Shown piece after piece: positions 19,029 to 28,390 of a stretch of 64,000 nt of DNA (position 1 is the first letter of the stretch; every line of letters starts with the position of its first letter). This DNA is from Pseudoalteromonas rubra (GTDB lineage Bacteria; Pseudomonadota; Gammaproteobacteria; Enterobacterales; Alteromonadaceae): assembly GCF_001482385.1 (NCBI RefSeq), contig NZ_CP013612.1, positions 496,001 to 560,000 on the forward strand. Direction: 5' to 3'. A model generated the notes under the pieces. The model searched no databases, had not been told where the DNA came from, and was given only the letters and a program-made list of their open reading frames with translations. Position numbers and translations under genes: made by a program.

Positions 19029-20276
19029 ATGGCTAGTTCATCCGTGATACTGGATACCAAGCATGAGTCGCAATCCGCTCAGGGGCACAGATTTGCGCTG
19101 TTTACGCTGACGACTCTGTTTTTTATGTGGGGCTTTATTACCTGCTTAAATGACATTTTAATCCCTTATCTCAAAGGGGCTTTCGATTTAACTTATACAC
19201 AGGCTATGTTGGTGCAGTTTTGTTTCTTCGGTGCCTATTTTATCGTCTCTGTGCCGGCCGGCATGCTGGTTGGCAGGATTGGCTTCAAAAAAGGCATCAT
19301 CACAGGCCTGAGTGTCGCAAGCATTGGGTGTTTGTTGTTTTATCCGGCCGCTGAGCTCGGTGTTTATGGGTTATTTTTAGGCGCGTTGTTTGTATTGGCT
19401 TCTGGCATTACTGTGTTACAGGTTTCCGCTAACCCTTATGTGAGCGCGCTCGGGCCTGCTAGGACGGCTTCGTCGCGCCTGACTATGACGCAGGCATTTA
19501 ATTCGCTTGGCACTACGGTTGCGCCATTTTTTGGTGCCTGGCTGATTTTCTCAGGCAGCAGCGAGCCGGCACATGCTGATGCTTCTGCGGTACAATTTCC
19601 TTATCTGATGATAGCGGCCACCCTTGCGATACTGGCCATTGTGTTTGCCTTTATTAAGTTGCCGTCATTGGGTGTACAGTCCCAGGGCGCGCCGTCGTTG
19701 AAAAAAGCACTGCAATATAAACACCTTAAGCTCGGGGCCGTGGCGATTTTTCTCTATGTCGGGGCAGAAGTGGCCATTGGCAGTTTTTTGGTGAATTTTT
19801 TACATGACCCTCGTATTGCCGGCCTTAATGAAGCACAGGCGGCACAGCTTATCGCCTATTACTGGGGCGGGGCTATGGTTGGACGTTTCATTGGTGCACT
19901 GGTGATGCAAAAAATTGCAGCAGGTAAAGTACTGGCATTTAACGCAGTCATGGTCATTGTGCTGTTGTGCGTCGCTGTCGTGACCGAAGGACGTATGGCG
20001 ATGTGGTCCGTATTGGCCGTCGGCCTGTTCAATTCAATTATGTTTCCAACCATTTTCAGTCTGGCAATCGACAAGCTGGGAGAAAGCGCCAGCCATGGTG
20101 CTGGCGTGTTATGTCTGGCGATTGTGGGCGGTGCCATTATTCCTTTGCTACAAGGGATGTTGGCTGACACATCAGGGGTACAATTGTCGTTCCTGCTACC
20201 GGCATTGTGTTATGTATTTATCGGTTATTTTGGGCTCAAAGGACACCGACCTGTTTTGCTGTCTACGGAGAAGTAA
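19029..20276 (+). CDS. MFS sugar transporter, FucP/GluP type (glucose/galactose:H+ or Na+ symporter)
   Basis: A 415-aa inner-membrane protein with 12 predicted membrane segments. The opening [25 protein letters not shown] segment (from about residue 22) and the [10 protein letters not shown] motif are hallmarks of the FucP/GluP branch of the major facilitator superfamily. Here it would import the glucose released by the GH3 enzyme. It lies between the laminarin TonB receptor and the GH3 gene, and its stop codon is one base away from the GH3 start, so the two are likely coupled in translation. Fucose or galactose as substrate cannot be excluded, but the context favours glucose. Confidence 0.9.
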   Translation: MASSSVILDTKHESQSAQGHRFALFTLTTLFFMWGFITCLNDILIPYLKGAFDLTYTQAMLVQFCFFGAYFIVSVPAGMLVGRIGFKKGIITGLSVASIGCLLFYPAAELGVYGLFLGALFVLASGITVLQVSANPYVSALGPARTASSRLTMTQAFNSLGTTVAPFFGAWLIFSGSSEPAHADASAVQFPYLMIAATLAILAIVFAFIKLPSLGVQSQGAPSLKKALQYKHLKLGAVAIFLYVGAEVAIGSFLVNFLHDPRIAGLNEAQAAQLIAYYWGGAMVGRFIGALVMQKIAAGKVLAFNAVMVIVLLCVAVVTEGRMAMWSVLAVGLFNSIMFPTIFSLAIDKLGESASHGAGVLCLAIVGGAIIPLLQGMLADTSGVQLSFLLPALCYVFIGYFGLKGHRPVLLSTEK

Positions 20277-20277
20277 A

Positions 20278-22824
20278 GTGAAGAAAACAACAACCAAGAT
20301 TTCACTCAGCGTACTAGCTGTCGGTATTTTAACTGCATGTGGTGCCGGGCAACCTTCGCCGGAGGTGAAGAGAGGGCTTGATATCTGGCCCAAAATTTAC
20401 TCAGAGGTAGCCCAGGACCCTGAAATTGAGCGCCAGGTGTTGGCCCTACTGAGCAAGATGACGTTAGAACAGAAAGTAGCGCAGATGATCCAGCCGGAGA
20501 TCCGTGACATTACGGTAGAAGATATGCGGCGCTACGGGTTTGGCTCTTATCTCAATGGGGGCGGAGCATTTCCCGGGAACAACAAGCATGCCAGTGTTAA
20601 AGACTGGGTTGTTCTGGCAGACGCTATGTATCAGGCATCCGTAGATGACTCATTGGATGGCATTAATATTCCTACTATGTGGGGGACCGATGCGGTCCAT
20701 GGTCATAACAACGTCATCGGGGCAACTTTGTTTCCTCATAATATTGGGCTGGGTGCGGCCAATAATCCCAAACTGATTGAACAAATTGCTCAGGCAACTG
20801 CAAAAGAAGTGATGGCGACGGGCATTGACTGGGTCTTCGCGCCCACAGTGGCAACAGTACGTGATGATCGCTGGGGTCGCACTTACGAAGGCTATTCGGA
20901 AGATCCTGAGATTGTGAAAGCATACGCCGCAGCCATTGTGCATGGCTTGCAGGGACATGCCAGAGAGGACTTTTTGGGCGATGACCGGGTCATTAGTACG
21001 GTGAAACACTTCTTAGGTGATGGCGGTACAGTGAAAGGAGACGATCAAGGTAACAATATCGACTCGGAGCAGGCGTTGTTTGATATTCATGCTCAGGGTT
21101 ATGTGGGTGGCCTCACGGCAGGAGCACAATCGGTGATGGCCTCATTTAACAGCTGGCAGGCTGAGAAGATACACGGACATCAATATCTGCTGACCGACGT
21201 GCTGAAAAACAAAATGGGGTTTGATGGTTTTGTGGTAGGTGACTGGAATGGCCATGGGCAAATACCCGGTTGTAGCAATGACAATTGCCCTCAGGCTGTG
21301 AATGCGGGTCTGGATGTATACATGGTGCCTACCGACGCCTGGAAACCCCTGCTTGAGAACACCATTGCACAGGTCAGAGCGGGCATCATTCCAATGTCTC
21401 GCATTGATGATGCTGTCCGTCGTATTTTGCGGGTGAAGTTCCGCGCAGGCTTGTTTGATAAGCCCAGCCCGGCACAGCGTCCCCATGCTAACAATACGCA
21501 ATTGATAGGCCACGAAGCCCACCGGGAAATTGCGCGCCAGGCGGTGCGGGAGTCATTGGTGTTACTTAAAAACAATCAACAGCTATTACCGCTTGCACCC
21601 AATCAGCGCATTCTGATAGCCGGTGATGCTGCCAACAACATTGGTAAGCAATCAGGGGGCTGGACTATCACCTGGCAGGGTACCAATAATCAGAATTCTG
21701 ATTTTCCTGGTGGTCAGTCAATATACGACGGACTTGCCCGGCAGGTAACCCAAGCGGGTGGTCAGGTTGAGCTCAGCGAAAATGGCCAGTTCGACACTAA
21801 ACCTGATGTGGCCATTGTGGTATTTGGTGAAGAGCCATATGCCGAAGGGCACGGTGATCGGGAAACTTTGATTTATCAGCATGGCAATAAACGCGACCTG
21901 GCTTTATTAAAGTCACTTAAGGCGCAAGGTATTCCAGTGGCCTCTGTGTTTATCAGTGGCAGGCCTATGTGGGTTAACCCTGAGCTGAATGCCAGTGATG
22001 CCTTTGTGGCCGCCTGGCTACCGGGCTCACAGGGCGAAGCCGTTGCCGATGTTTTGCTAAAAAACAGCGAGGGCAAGATACAGCACGATTTCACTGGTCG
22101 TCTGTCCTTCTCCTGGCCTGCCCATCCAAGTAAGCCGGTTAACCGTTTCGACCAGGATTATGCGCCTTTGCTTCCTTACGGTTTTGGTTTGAGTTATGGC
22201 ATGTCCTCAACGCTGAGCAACAGTTTACCTGAGGAAACGGACGCTGCGCTGAATACGTCAGATGTGTATGAGGTTTTCAATGGTAAAACTCAGCAACCCT
22301 GGCAGTTGAGGCTGTTTTCAGGTAAGCAAAATCTTGCCGTCACCGCAAGCAGTATGACGCTGGCTAATCTGAGTTACAGAACCATAGATAAAGAAATCCA
22401 GGAAGATGCCTTTCGGCTTGACTGGCAGGGCACAAAAGCAGGTGTTCAGTTTGTCAGTGGCAATGGCTTCAGAGAAGATCTGGCCCGTTACCAGGCTGGG
22501 GGTGGTGTGCTCAGTATGACCGTAAAACGTGGTAACACGGTTGCAGACCAAGCATTTGTTGGTATGCACTGTGAAAGTGAAGGGGATATGCCGGGAAGCT
22601 GCCGGGCTCAGGTTGATATTGGCGCTGAGCTGAACAAGCTGGAAGCACAGCAGTGGCAAGTGCTGAGTATAGATTTGCAATGCTTTGCCAGCCAGGGCGT
22701 GATGTTTGATCAGATGGTGATGCCATTTGAACTGTCTGCTACTGGCAGTATGAGCTTGTCGTTTAGTGACATCAGTATAAAGCCGGCAGGTGATAAGCAG
22801 GCTACAATCCATTGTCAGGATTAA
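20278..22824 (+). CDS. GH3 exo-beta-1,3/1,4-glucosidase lipoprotein, ExoP-like
   Basis: Releases glucose from the non-reducing ends of glucan oligosaccharides. The start is GTG at 20278: GGAG lies 7 bases upstream and the product then begins with a lipoprotein signal (ILTAC, Cys21). The longer frame from 20095 overlaps the transporter gene and has no such signal. The 848-aa product has an (alpha/beta)8 domain with VKHFLGDGGT and the nucleophile Asp322 in VVGDWNG. The second domain has the acid/base Glu523 in EEPYAEGHGD. A C-terminal beta-sandwich (about 690-848) is like that described for ExoP of Pseudoalteromonas. It is the last gene of the laminarin cluster, followed by a hairpin. Confidence 0.93.
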   Translation: MKKTTTKISLSVLAVGILTACGAGQPSPEVKRGLDIWPKIYSEVAQDPEIERQVLALLSKMTLEQKVAQMIQPEIRDITVEDMRRYGFGSYLNGGGAFPGNNKHASVKDWVVLADAMYQASVDDSLDGINIPTMWGTDAVHGHNNVIGATLFPHNIGLGAANNPKLIEQIAQATAKEVMATGIDWVFAPTVATVRDDRWGRTYEGYSEDPEIVKAYAAAIVHGLQGHAREDFLGDDRVISTVKHFLGDGGTVKGDDQGNNIDSEQALFDIHAQGYVGGLTAGAQSVMASFNSWQAEKIHGHQYLLTDVLKNKMGFDGFVVGDWNGHGQIPGCSNDNCPQAVNAGLDVYMVPTDAWKPLLENTIAQVRAGIIPMSRIDDAVRRILRVKFRAGLFDKPSPAQRPHANNTQLIGHEAHREIARQAVRESLVLLKNNQQLLPLAPNQRILIAGDAANNIGKQSGGWTITWQGTNNQNSDFPGGQSIYDGLARQVTQAGGQVELSENGQFDTKPDVAIVVFGEEPYAEGHGDRETLIYQHGNKRDLALLKSLKAQGIPVASVFISGRPMWVNPELNASDAFVAAWLPGSQGEAVADVLLKNSEGKIQHDFTGRLSFSWPAHPSKPVNRFDQDYAPLLPYGFGLSYGMSSTLSNSLPEETDAALNTSDVYEVFNGKTQQPWQLRLFSGKQNLAVTASSMTLANLSYRTIDKEIQEDAFRLDWQGTKAGVQFVSGNGFREDLARYQAGGGVLSMTVKRGNTVADQAFVGMHCESEGDMPGSCRAQVDIGAELNKLEAQQWQVLSIDLQCFASQGVMFDQMVMPFELSATGSMSLSFSDISIKPAGDKQATIHCQD

Positions 22825-22841
22825 AACCTGGCTTAACATGG

Positions 22842-22865
22842 TTCAGGCACCGTAAGGTGCCTGAA
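22842..22865. terminator. bidirectional terminator hairpin between GH3 and pepD
   Basis: A perfect 10-bp stem TTCAGGCACC / GGTGCCTGAA with a GTAA loop lies between the two convergent genes. T-tails are weak on both sides, but the position and stem strength support a shared terminator. Confidence 0.65.
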
Positions 22866-22882
22866 TCAATTATTGAGCGATA

Positions 22883-24355
22883 TTAGTCGCGCTCTGGAAT
22901 ATTCTGCAGTAATGCCTGCATCTGTTGCCAGTACAAGCCAACCGATGCAATATGCACTTTTTCGTCAGGCGAGTGCGGGAACTTGATGGTTGGACCAAAT
23001 GAAATCATATCCATGTCAGGGTAGGGTTCTTTGAACAAGCCACATTCCAGTCCTGCGTGGATCACCATGATATCTGGTTTGTTACCATAAATCCCTTCGT
23101 ACATATCACGGAAAATGTGCACCAAATCTGAGTCCGGGTCGGGTTTCCAGCCAGGATATGCGCCTGAAAACTCAATCTCTGCACCTGCCAGGCTTGCCAG
23201 TGAGCTTAGCGTGCCTTCGACATCTGTGCGACCTGAATCAATCAAAGAGCGGATCAGGCAAAGCACTTCTACTTTGTCGGCCTGAGTGGTGATCACACCC
23301 AGGTTCAGAGACGTTTCAACCACGCCCTGAATATCATCACTCATGCGTACAACGCCATTCGGGCAGGCATTGAGTAGCGCAAGCAGGCTGTCTTTAGAGT
23401 GTTCAGACATTGCATCAAGCGTATTGTCCGTATCGTTGACTGAAAAGCTCAGGCTGGTTTCAATGGCACCCAGCTCATTGCTCAGTACCGCTTCGAACTC
23501 ACTCAGACGCTGTTCCAGCACACTGCGTTGCGCAGGTGAGATGGCGATAGTTGCATACGCTTCTCGCGGAATAGCATTACGCAGTGAACCACCTTTAAAG
23601 GCCACCAGGCTAAAGTCTACCCCACTCAGGTGATGCTTTAATGCACGCGCCAGAAGCTTATTTGCGTTACCGCGTCCGGTATGAATATCAACGCCAGAGT
23701 GGCCGCCTTTCAGGCCTTTTAAACTGATCTCTACAAGTTGACTGCCTGCCGCTACAGCTTGACGCTCAATACTTACAGTCATGCTGGCATCTACGCCACC
23801 AGCACAACCCATGTAAATCTCACCTTCCTGCTCAGAATCGGTATTGAGCAGAATGTCGCCTTCCAGCCAACCGGCTTGCAGACCAAATGCACCAGACATT
23901 CCGGCTTCTTCATCTACCGTCAGTAACACTTCCAGTGGACCATGCGGGATGTCAGAAGATGCCAATACGGCAAGGCAAGACGCCATACCCATGCCGTTGT
24001 CAGCACCCAGGGTGGTACCTTGGGCTGTAACCCACTCACCATCTATGTAAGGACGAATTGGGTCTTTGGTAAAGTCATGAGCTGTATCGTCATTTTTTTG
24101 CGGCACCATGTCTATATGTGCCTGAAGTACGACAGGTTTACGATTTTCCATACCGGGCGTGGCAGGTTTTTTGATAAACACGTTGCCCGTTTCATCGCGA
24201 CGAACGGCCAGGTCTTGTGACTCTGCCCAGTCAACAATAAAGGTCGCTAATGCTTCTTCGTGTTTTGATGGGTGTGGGATTGAGCAGATCTGATCAAAGA
24301 ATTGCCATACGATCTGAGGCGCCAAATTGGCGATGTCGGAATGAGGTTTAAACAC
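22883..24355 (-). CDS. pepD: aminoacyl-histidine dipeptidase PepD (M20)
   Basis: Cytosolic zinc dipeptidase that splits X-His dipeptides (carnosine-type) and other small peptides. The 490-aa product matches the family length. The metal centre is visible as VLQAHIDMVPQ, LGADNGMGMA and DEEAGMSGAFGLQ. The N-terminal ICSIPHPSKHE segment and KFPHSPDEKVH near the C terminus are typical of PepD. The lid domain is present, so the enzyme looks complete. It is convergent with the GH3 gene and preceded by a 172-bp gap to the KAS III gene on the same strand. Confidence 0.94.
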   Translation of the reverse strand: MFKPHSDIANLAPQIVWQFFDQICSIPHPSKHEEALATFIVDWAESQDLAVRRDETGNVFIKKPATPGMENRKPVVLQAHIDMVPQKNDDTAHDFTKDPIRPYIDGEWVTAQGTTLGADNGMGMASCLAVLASSDIPHGPLEVLLTVDEEAGMSGAFGLQAGWLEGDILLNTDSEQEGEIYMGCAGGVDASMTVSIERQAVAAGSQLVEISLKGLKGGHSGVDIHTGRGNANKLLARALKHHLSGVDFSLVAFKGGSLRNAIPREAYATIAISPAQRSVLEQRLSEFEAVLSNELGAIETSLSFSVNDTDNTLDAMSEHSKDSLLALLNACPNGVVRMSDDIQGVVETSLNLGVITTQADKVEVLCLIRSLIDSGRTDVEGTLSSLASLAGAEIEFSGAYPGWKPDPDSDLVHIFRDMYEGIYGNKPDIMVIHAGLECGLFKEPYPDMDMISFGPTIKFPHSPDEKVHIASVGLYWQQMQALLQNIPERD

Positions 24356-24478
24356 CGGGTTCCCCTTATTTGAGCTATTGTCTTCCAGCCTGAACGTTTG
24401 GCGGTTCAGTATTGCTGGTAAGTGGGTAAAAAGTAGGGGGAGTTTACCACTCGTGCGTGTTCAGGGTCGAGTAGATAA

Positions 24479-24508
24479 GGCCAATTCAGTGTGAATGCTA
24501 AATTGGCC
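24479..24508 (-). terminator. terminator hairpin after the KAS III gene
   Basis: GGCCAATT and AATTGGCC form a perfect 8-bp stem with a 14-base loop, 20 bp past the KAS III stop codon on the minus strand. A second small stem (GTAAAGG / CCTTTAC, 24511-24531) overlaps the stop codon. The U-tract is short, so strength is uncertain. Confidence 0.5.
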
Positions 24509-24527
24509 CTGTAAAGGAATTAGCCCT

Positions 24528-25595
24528 TTACTGTTGGCATGCCTTGACGGCATCCGTTATTAATTCCACACCTGATTTTTCACAGGCTGGCAGTGTCTCT
24601 TCGCAGTGTGCCAGAGGCGTGACACGCTCACCCCATTTTATGTAGCTGGCAGCCCAGGTCAGGCCCGCCCCGAAGGCGGCTGACATGATATTTGCGTGCG
24701 GTTTAATTAACCCTTGTTCAACTGCTTCACACAAGGCAATGGCAATGGTCGCTGCGGAGGTATTACCGTATTTGTTGATATTGACCATTACTTTATCGTC
24801 AGCAATGTCGAGTTTTTTCTGGATTGCCTGAATGATCCGCAGGTTTGCCTGGTGTGGAACCAGCACATCTATATCAGACAGAGACAAACTTGCTTGAGCC
24901 AGGACATCATCGCACGCAACGCTCATACCGGTGACCGCTCGTTTAAAAATCTCTCGCCCTTCAAAAGCTAAGTCTGAAGGGCCTGCAGGTTCATAGCGGC
25001 TCAGATCTGTGCCGTAATTCGGAATATGCAAAATGCCGCGATCTTCACTGTCACATCCGGTTTTCGTGCCCAGCAGTCCACAGGGTTCATCGCAGGCTTC
25101 CAGAATAACCGCGCCGGCGCCGTCACCAAATAGCACAGCACTGTCGCGTTTTGCCCAGTTGACGTACCAGGTCATACGCTCAGCTGCCACAACCACTGCA
25201 CGCTTGATCATACCCGCCTGGATCTGAGCCGTAGCATTTTGCAATGCGTACAGGAAGCCTGAGCAGGCCGCGTTGGTATCGCAGGCAGCTGCACCAACAG
25301 CACCGATGTTTTTTTGCACCAGGGATGCGGTATTGGCCACCATAGTGGAGGGGGTACAGGTTGCCAGCAGAACGAGATCAATGTCCTCACCTTTGAGGCC
25401 GGCGCAGGCTAGCGCCTGTTTACTGGCAAAGGTGGCTAACTCTGCAGTACTCACATGGCTGACACGGCGAGATTTAATGCCCGTTCGGGTGCTGATCCAT
25501 TCGTCATTGGTGTCAACAATGTTGCTTAGTTCGTCATTACTGATAGAGGCGGGGGGGATTGCTTTTCCCCATCCTGTTATTTTTGCGTACTTCAT
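24528..25595 (-). CDS. beta-ketoacyl-ACP synthase III family protein
   Basis: A thiolase-fold condensing enzyme that joins an acyl-CoA primer to malonyl-ACP. The full catalytic triad is visible: Cys111 in [11 protein letters not shown], His248 in VPHQANLRI and Asn278 in NKYGNTSA. At 355 aa it is about 30 residues longer than usual FabH. The extra C-terminal tail holds three cysteines and ends in KACQQ. It stands alone, without acpP, fabD or fabG nearby, so it is probably not the housekeeping FabH. It may start a special fatty acid or a secondary metabolite chain. The primer specificity cannot be read from the sequence. Confidence 0.9.
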   Translation of the reverse strand: MKYAKITGWGKAIPPASISNDELSNIVDTNDEWISTRTGIKSRRVSHVSTAELATFASKQALACAGLKGEDIDLVLLATCTPSTMVANTASLVQKNIGAVGAAACDTNAACSGFLYALQNATAQIQAGMIKRAVVVAAERMTWYVNWAKRDSAVLFGDGAGAVILEACDEPCGLLGTKTGCDSEDRGILHIPNYGTDLSRYEPAGPSDLAFEGREIFKRAVTGMSVACDDVLAQASLSLSDIDVLVPHQANLRIIQAIQKKLDIADDKVMVNINKYGNTSAATIAIALCEAVEQGLIKPHANIMSAAFGAGLTWAASYIKWGERVTPLAHCEETLPACEKSGVELITDAVKACQQ

Positions 25596-25737
25596 TTTAT
25601 CTCTTATTCAAATCCGACCAGTAGGCTAAGGCACAGTATATCGTAAACCGCCTTAGGTTACATCCAATTATCCCTTGTCGAAATCGGCTTATTGACTAGA
25701 CTGATAGAAGGTGGTGGCGTTAATTGCTTGGTTTATA

Positions 25738-26133
25738 ATGCAAAAACTTAAATTTGAAACGCTGGATATGCTCATAAACCTGGAGCGTGAGCTACTGGAC
25801 CCGGCCGTGCGAGAAAATCCGCAGAGACTGGCCCAGTTGTTAGATGAGGATTTCTATGAAATTTCAGCTAACGGACTGATGTTTAATAAATCTCACGTAT
25901 TGGCCAGGTTGCCCAGGGAGAAAGTGCCACAGTTTTATAACCAGGACTTTCAGGGCCAGATGCTCGCCGACAACTTGGCTCAGATCACCTATCATGCTGC
26001 TTATCGTCGAAATGCCTATTCTAATTTAAATTATTCCGTCAGAATGTCGATCTGGCGCAATAAGGGAGCGAGTTGGCAATTAATGTTCCACCAGGGAACG
26101 CCTTGCCCGGAATTTAAGCTCAAATTTGAATAA
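25738..26133 (+). CDS. DUF4440 / NTF2-like protein
   Basis: A small cytoplasmic protein of about 131 aa with the SnoaL/NTF2-like DUF4440 pattern: LERELLDPAVRENPQRLAQL at the N terminus, then LLDEDFYEISANG, and a C-terminal MSIWRNKGASWQLMFHQGT strand pair. These cone-shaped folds bind small molecules or act as simple enzymes, and no specific role is known. The ATG at 25738 is preferred because it begins the conserved helix. GTG codons at 25711 and 25714 are in frame but add an unconserved leader. Neither choice has a strong ribosome site. The MscS-type gene follows 70 bp later. Confidence 0.7.
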   Translation: MQKLKFETLDMLINLERELLDPAVRENPQRLAQLLDEDFYEISANGLMFNKSHVLARLPREKVPQFYNQDFQGQMLADNLAQITYHAAYRRNAYSNLNYSVRMSIWRNKGASWQLMFHQGTPCPEFKLKFE

Positions 26134-26203
26134 GCGCCACCATATATCTTAATCCACTCAGCTCGTCGGCGTTACGTAGTCCGAGCACTCACAGAGGTAT
26201 ATA

Positions 26204-27076
26204 GTGAATTACCTGGATAAACTGAGCGAATGGTTGAACTTTTCACTATTCACTTACGCAGAGCATTCTTTCACAGTCGGGAAGCTGTTACTTGTTCCGC
26301 TGCTGTTGATATTGGGGGTTTGGCTCACCCGTTCTTTGGTTGGTAAATTAACCAACAGCCTCAGAGCTAACAATACCGACCCAAATATGGTGCATCTGGT
26401 GCAAAGAGTGTGCTACGTCCTGGCAATTGCCATTACGGTGATCACTATATTAGATGTGATTAATGTACCCATTACGGCTTTTGCTTTTTTGTCAGGCGCG
26501 ATCGCCATAGGGTTTGGGTTTGGGGCCCAGAATATCATCAACAACTTTATCAGTGGGTGGATCCTGATGTGGGAAAAGCCTATCCGTATTGGGGATTTTC
26601 TTGAAGTGGAGGGCACCAAAGGGATCGTTGAAAAAATTAATACGCGGTCAACTCGGTTGCGCCGGGTAGATGGGGTACATATGCTTATCCCCAACAGTAA
26701 ATTGCTGGAAAACACGGTTATCAACTGGACTTTGGTTGATAAACTTATGCGTACATCGGTGCGTGTAGGAGTGGCGTATGGCTCGCCCGCAAAACAGGTT
26801 GCAGCTTTGATCCAGCAGGCAACCGAAGAGCAGCCTGAAGTTCTGAACGATCCTAAACCCCAGGTTACGTTTGAAGACTTTGGTGACAACGCGCTGATAT
26901 TTGAAGTCAATTTTTGGCTCAATTCTACCGTCGAAGGCGGGCTCAGGCAGGCGAGAAGTAAAATCCGCTTTCGCCTTGATGAGTTATTTGCCGAGCATGA
27001 TATTGTGGTGGCCTTTCCACAGCGTGATGTGCATATCGACGGTCAATTGGCCATTGTCAGGCAACCTAAGCGTTAA
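26204..27076 (+). CDS. small-conductance mechanosensitive channel (MscS family)
   Basis: An inner-membrane channel that opens under membrane tension to release solutes during osmotic downshock. The 290-aa protein has three N-terminal membrane segments. The third, pore-lining one is followed by GAIAIGFGFGAQNIINNFISG, the MscS signature. Then come the beta domain (DFLEVEGTKGIVEKINTRSTRLR) and a C-terminal alpha/beta domain. The start is GTG at 26204 with AGAGG 7 bases upstream. It is of the compact MscS size. It lies between the DUF4440 gene and the RegB-like kinase, with no obvious functional tie. Confidence 0.92.
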   Translation: MNYLDKLSEWLNFSLFTYAEHSFTVGKLLLVPLLLILGVWLTRSLVGKLTNSLRANNTDPNMVHLVQRVCYVLAIAITVITILDVINVPITAFAFLSGAIAIGFGFGAQNIINNFISGWILMWEKPIRIGDFLEVEGTKGIVEKINTRSTRLRRVDGVHMLIPNSKLLENTVINWTLVDKLMRTSVRVGVAYGSPAKQVAALIQQATEEQPEVLNDPKPQVTFEDFGDNALIFEVNFWLNSTVEGGLRQARSKIRFRLDELFAEHDIVVAFPQRDVHIDGQLAIVRQPKR

Positions 27077-27145
27077 GTAATCCAGGTGTAACTGTTAGGC
27101 ACACCTGGAGTCTGCGTATTTATTGAGTGTAAAACGTAAAATATT

Positions 27146-28387
27146 ATGTTAATTAATTTTTCTCCTAACTCGGCGCTTGGTCAGTTATTATTGCTGCGCT
27201 CCATCGCCATTGTATTGCAGTTGGTTCTGGTGCTCATTTCGCTGTGGTTTTTAGATAAAAACTTACCTGAACAACCTATTTTTACAGTCATAGCGCTGGA
27301 GTCTGTGTTTCAACTGGCGAGTATTTATGCTTATCGCAAAGTGAGTGATGTTTCACCCGGGGCTATGGTGATGCAGCTGGTGGCTGATATTTTATTTTTG
27401 ACCGTTCTTTTATCCTTTCTGGGTGGGGCGAGCAACGCGTTTGTCTCTTTGCTGCTGTTACCCTGCATCATTGCAGCGGTTACGGTGCCACCTAAGTTTG
27501 TGGTATTTATCTGCGGTGCATCCTTAGCTGCTTATGGGTACTTGTATACGGTGGTCCCTATGCATCACCATGGCATGCATATGGGGCAGCACTTGCTTGG
27601 CATGCTGGTGAATTTTGTGTTTATGGTCATTGTGATTGTGACGATAGTGACTTTTCTGGCCAGCCGCATCCAGCAGCGAGAACTGGCGTTGGCTAAAAGC
27701 AGAGAAAAGCAGTTGCAACAGGAGCAGGTGCTCGCATTAGGCAGTGCCGCTGCTCAAGTAACCCATCAACTGGCGACACCCATCGCGCATTTGAGTTTGT
27801 TGTATGAAGAGTTAAGTGAGGATTTTCCGCAGCACCCGGCCGTGCAGGATATGCAGGCTCCTCTGGCTCAATGTAAGACACAGTTAGATGGTTTCAGGGC
27901 CCAGACCGAGCTACTTAAGCCGCATGCCCAGGTTAACAGCCAGTCATTTACAGCGCTCTGGCAGCAGCTTCACGAACTGCTGACGCTGCAGTTTCCTGAG
28001 CAGGTCATTACCTGTCAGTTACCCGATCAGTCATTTTCAGTCAGTGGCGATCCTATGCTGATCCCGGCTTTGTTTAACCTGTTTGTGAATGCGGCGAAGG
28101 CCAATGAGAAGTGTTCTGCGCTCAGCCTGGAAGTGAGCGTGAGCTTGTCAGAACAGACCTCAGCTGGCGGTGACCGCACATGGTCTTTGTCTATCCGAGA
28201 TCACGGTCCGGGCATTGCAATGGACAAACTGGCTTTGATAGGTAAGTCAGTGGTCGACAGTTCATCTGGTTTGGGCATGGCGCTGCTGCTTTCTCATGCT
28301 ACAATCGAGCGACTTGAAGGGACCTTACACCTGTCTAACCATCAGACTCAGGGTGCCGTATCTGTGGTGACTTTACCTGTAGTATAA
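27146..28387 (+). CDS. regB: RegB/PrrB-type sensor histidine kinase
   Basis: Membrane kinase of the redox-responsive RegBA (PrrBA, ActSR) family. Six hydrophobic segments fill residues 10-172. The H-box ALGSAAAQVTHQLATPIAHL (phospho-acceptor His207) has the Pro and spacing typical of RegB. The ATPase domain has an FVNAAKANEKC N-box and a RDHGPGIA G-box. The usual redox-active Cys of RegB linker regions is not evident to me. A Met/His-rich loop, MHHHGMHMGQH (139-149), lies between membrane segments 5 and 6. The response regulator gene begins 3 bp after the stop codon. The gene symbol is by family, and the signal in this organism is unproven. Confidence 0.85.
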   Translation: MLINFSPNSALGQLLLLRSIAIVLQLVLVLISLWFLDKNLPEQPIFTVIALESVFQLASIYAYRKVSDVSPGAMVMQLVADILFLTVLLSFLGGASNAFVSLLLLPCIIAAVTVPPKFVVFICGASLAAYGYLYTVVPMHHHGMHMGQHLLGMLVNFVFMVIVIVTIVTFLASRIQQRELALAKSREKQLQQEQVLALGSAAAQVTHQLATPIAHLSLLYEELSEDFPQHPAVQDMQAPLAQCKTQLDGFRAQTELLKPHAQVNSQSFTALWQQLHELLTLQFPEQVITCQLPDQSFSVSGDPMLIPALFNLFVNAAKANEKCSALSLEVSVSLSEQTSAGGDRTWSLSIRDHGPGIAMDKLALIGKSVVDSSSGLGMALLLSHATIERLEGTLHLSNHQTQGAVSVVTLPVV

Positions 28388-28390
28388 ATT

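Noticed and set aside
20095..20277. Longer N terminus for the GH3 enzyme
   Set aside because: It would overlap the transporter gene by about 180 bp. The GTG at 20278 has a good ribosome site and opens a clear lipoprotein signal.
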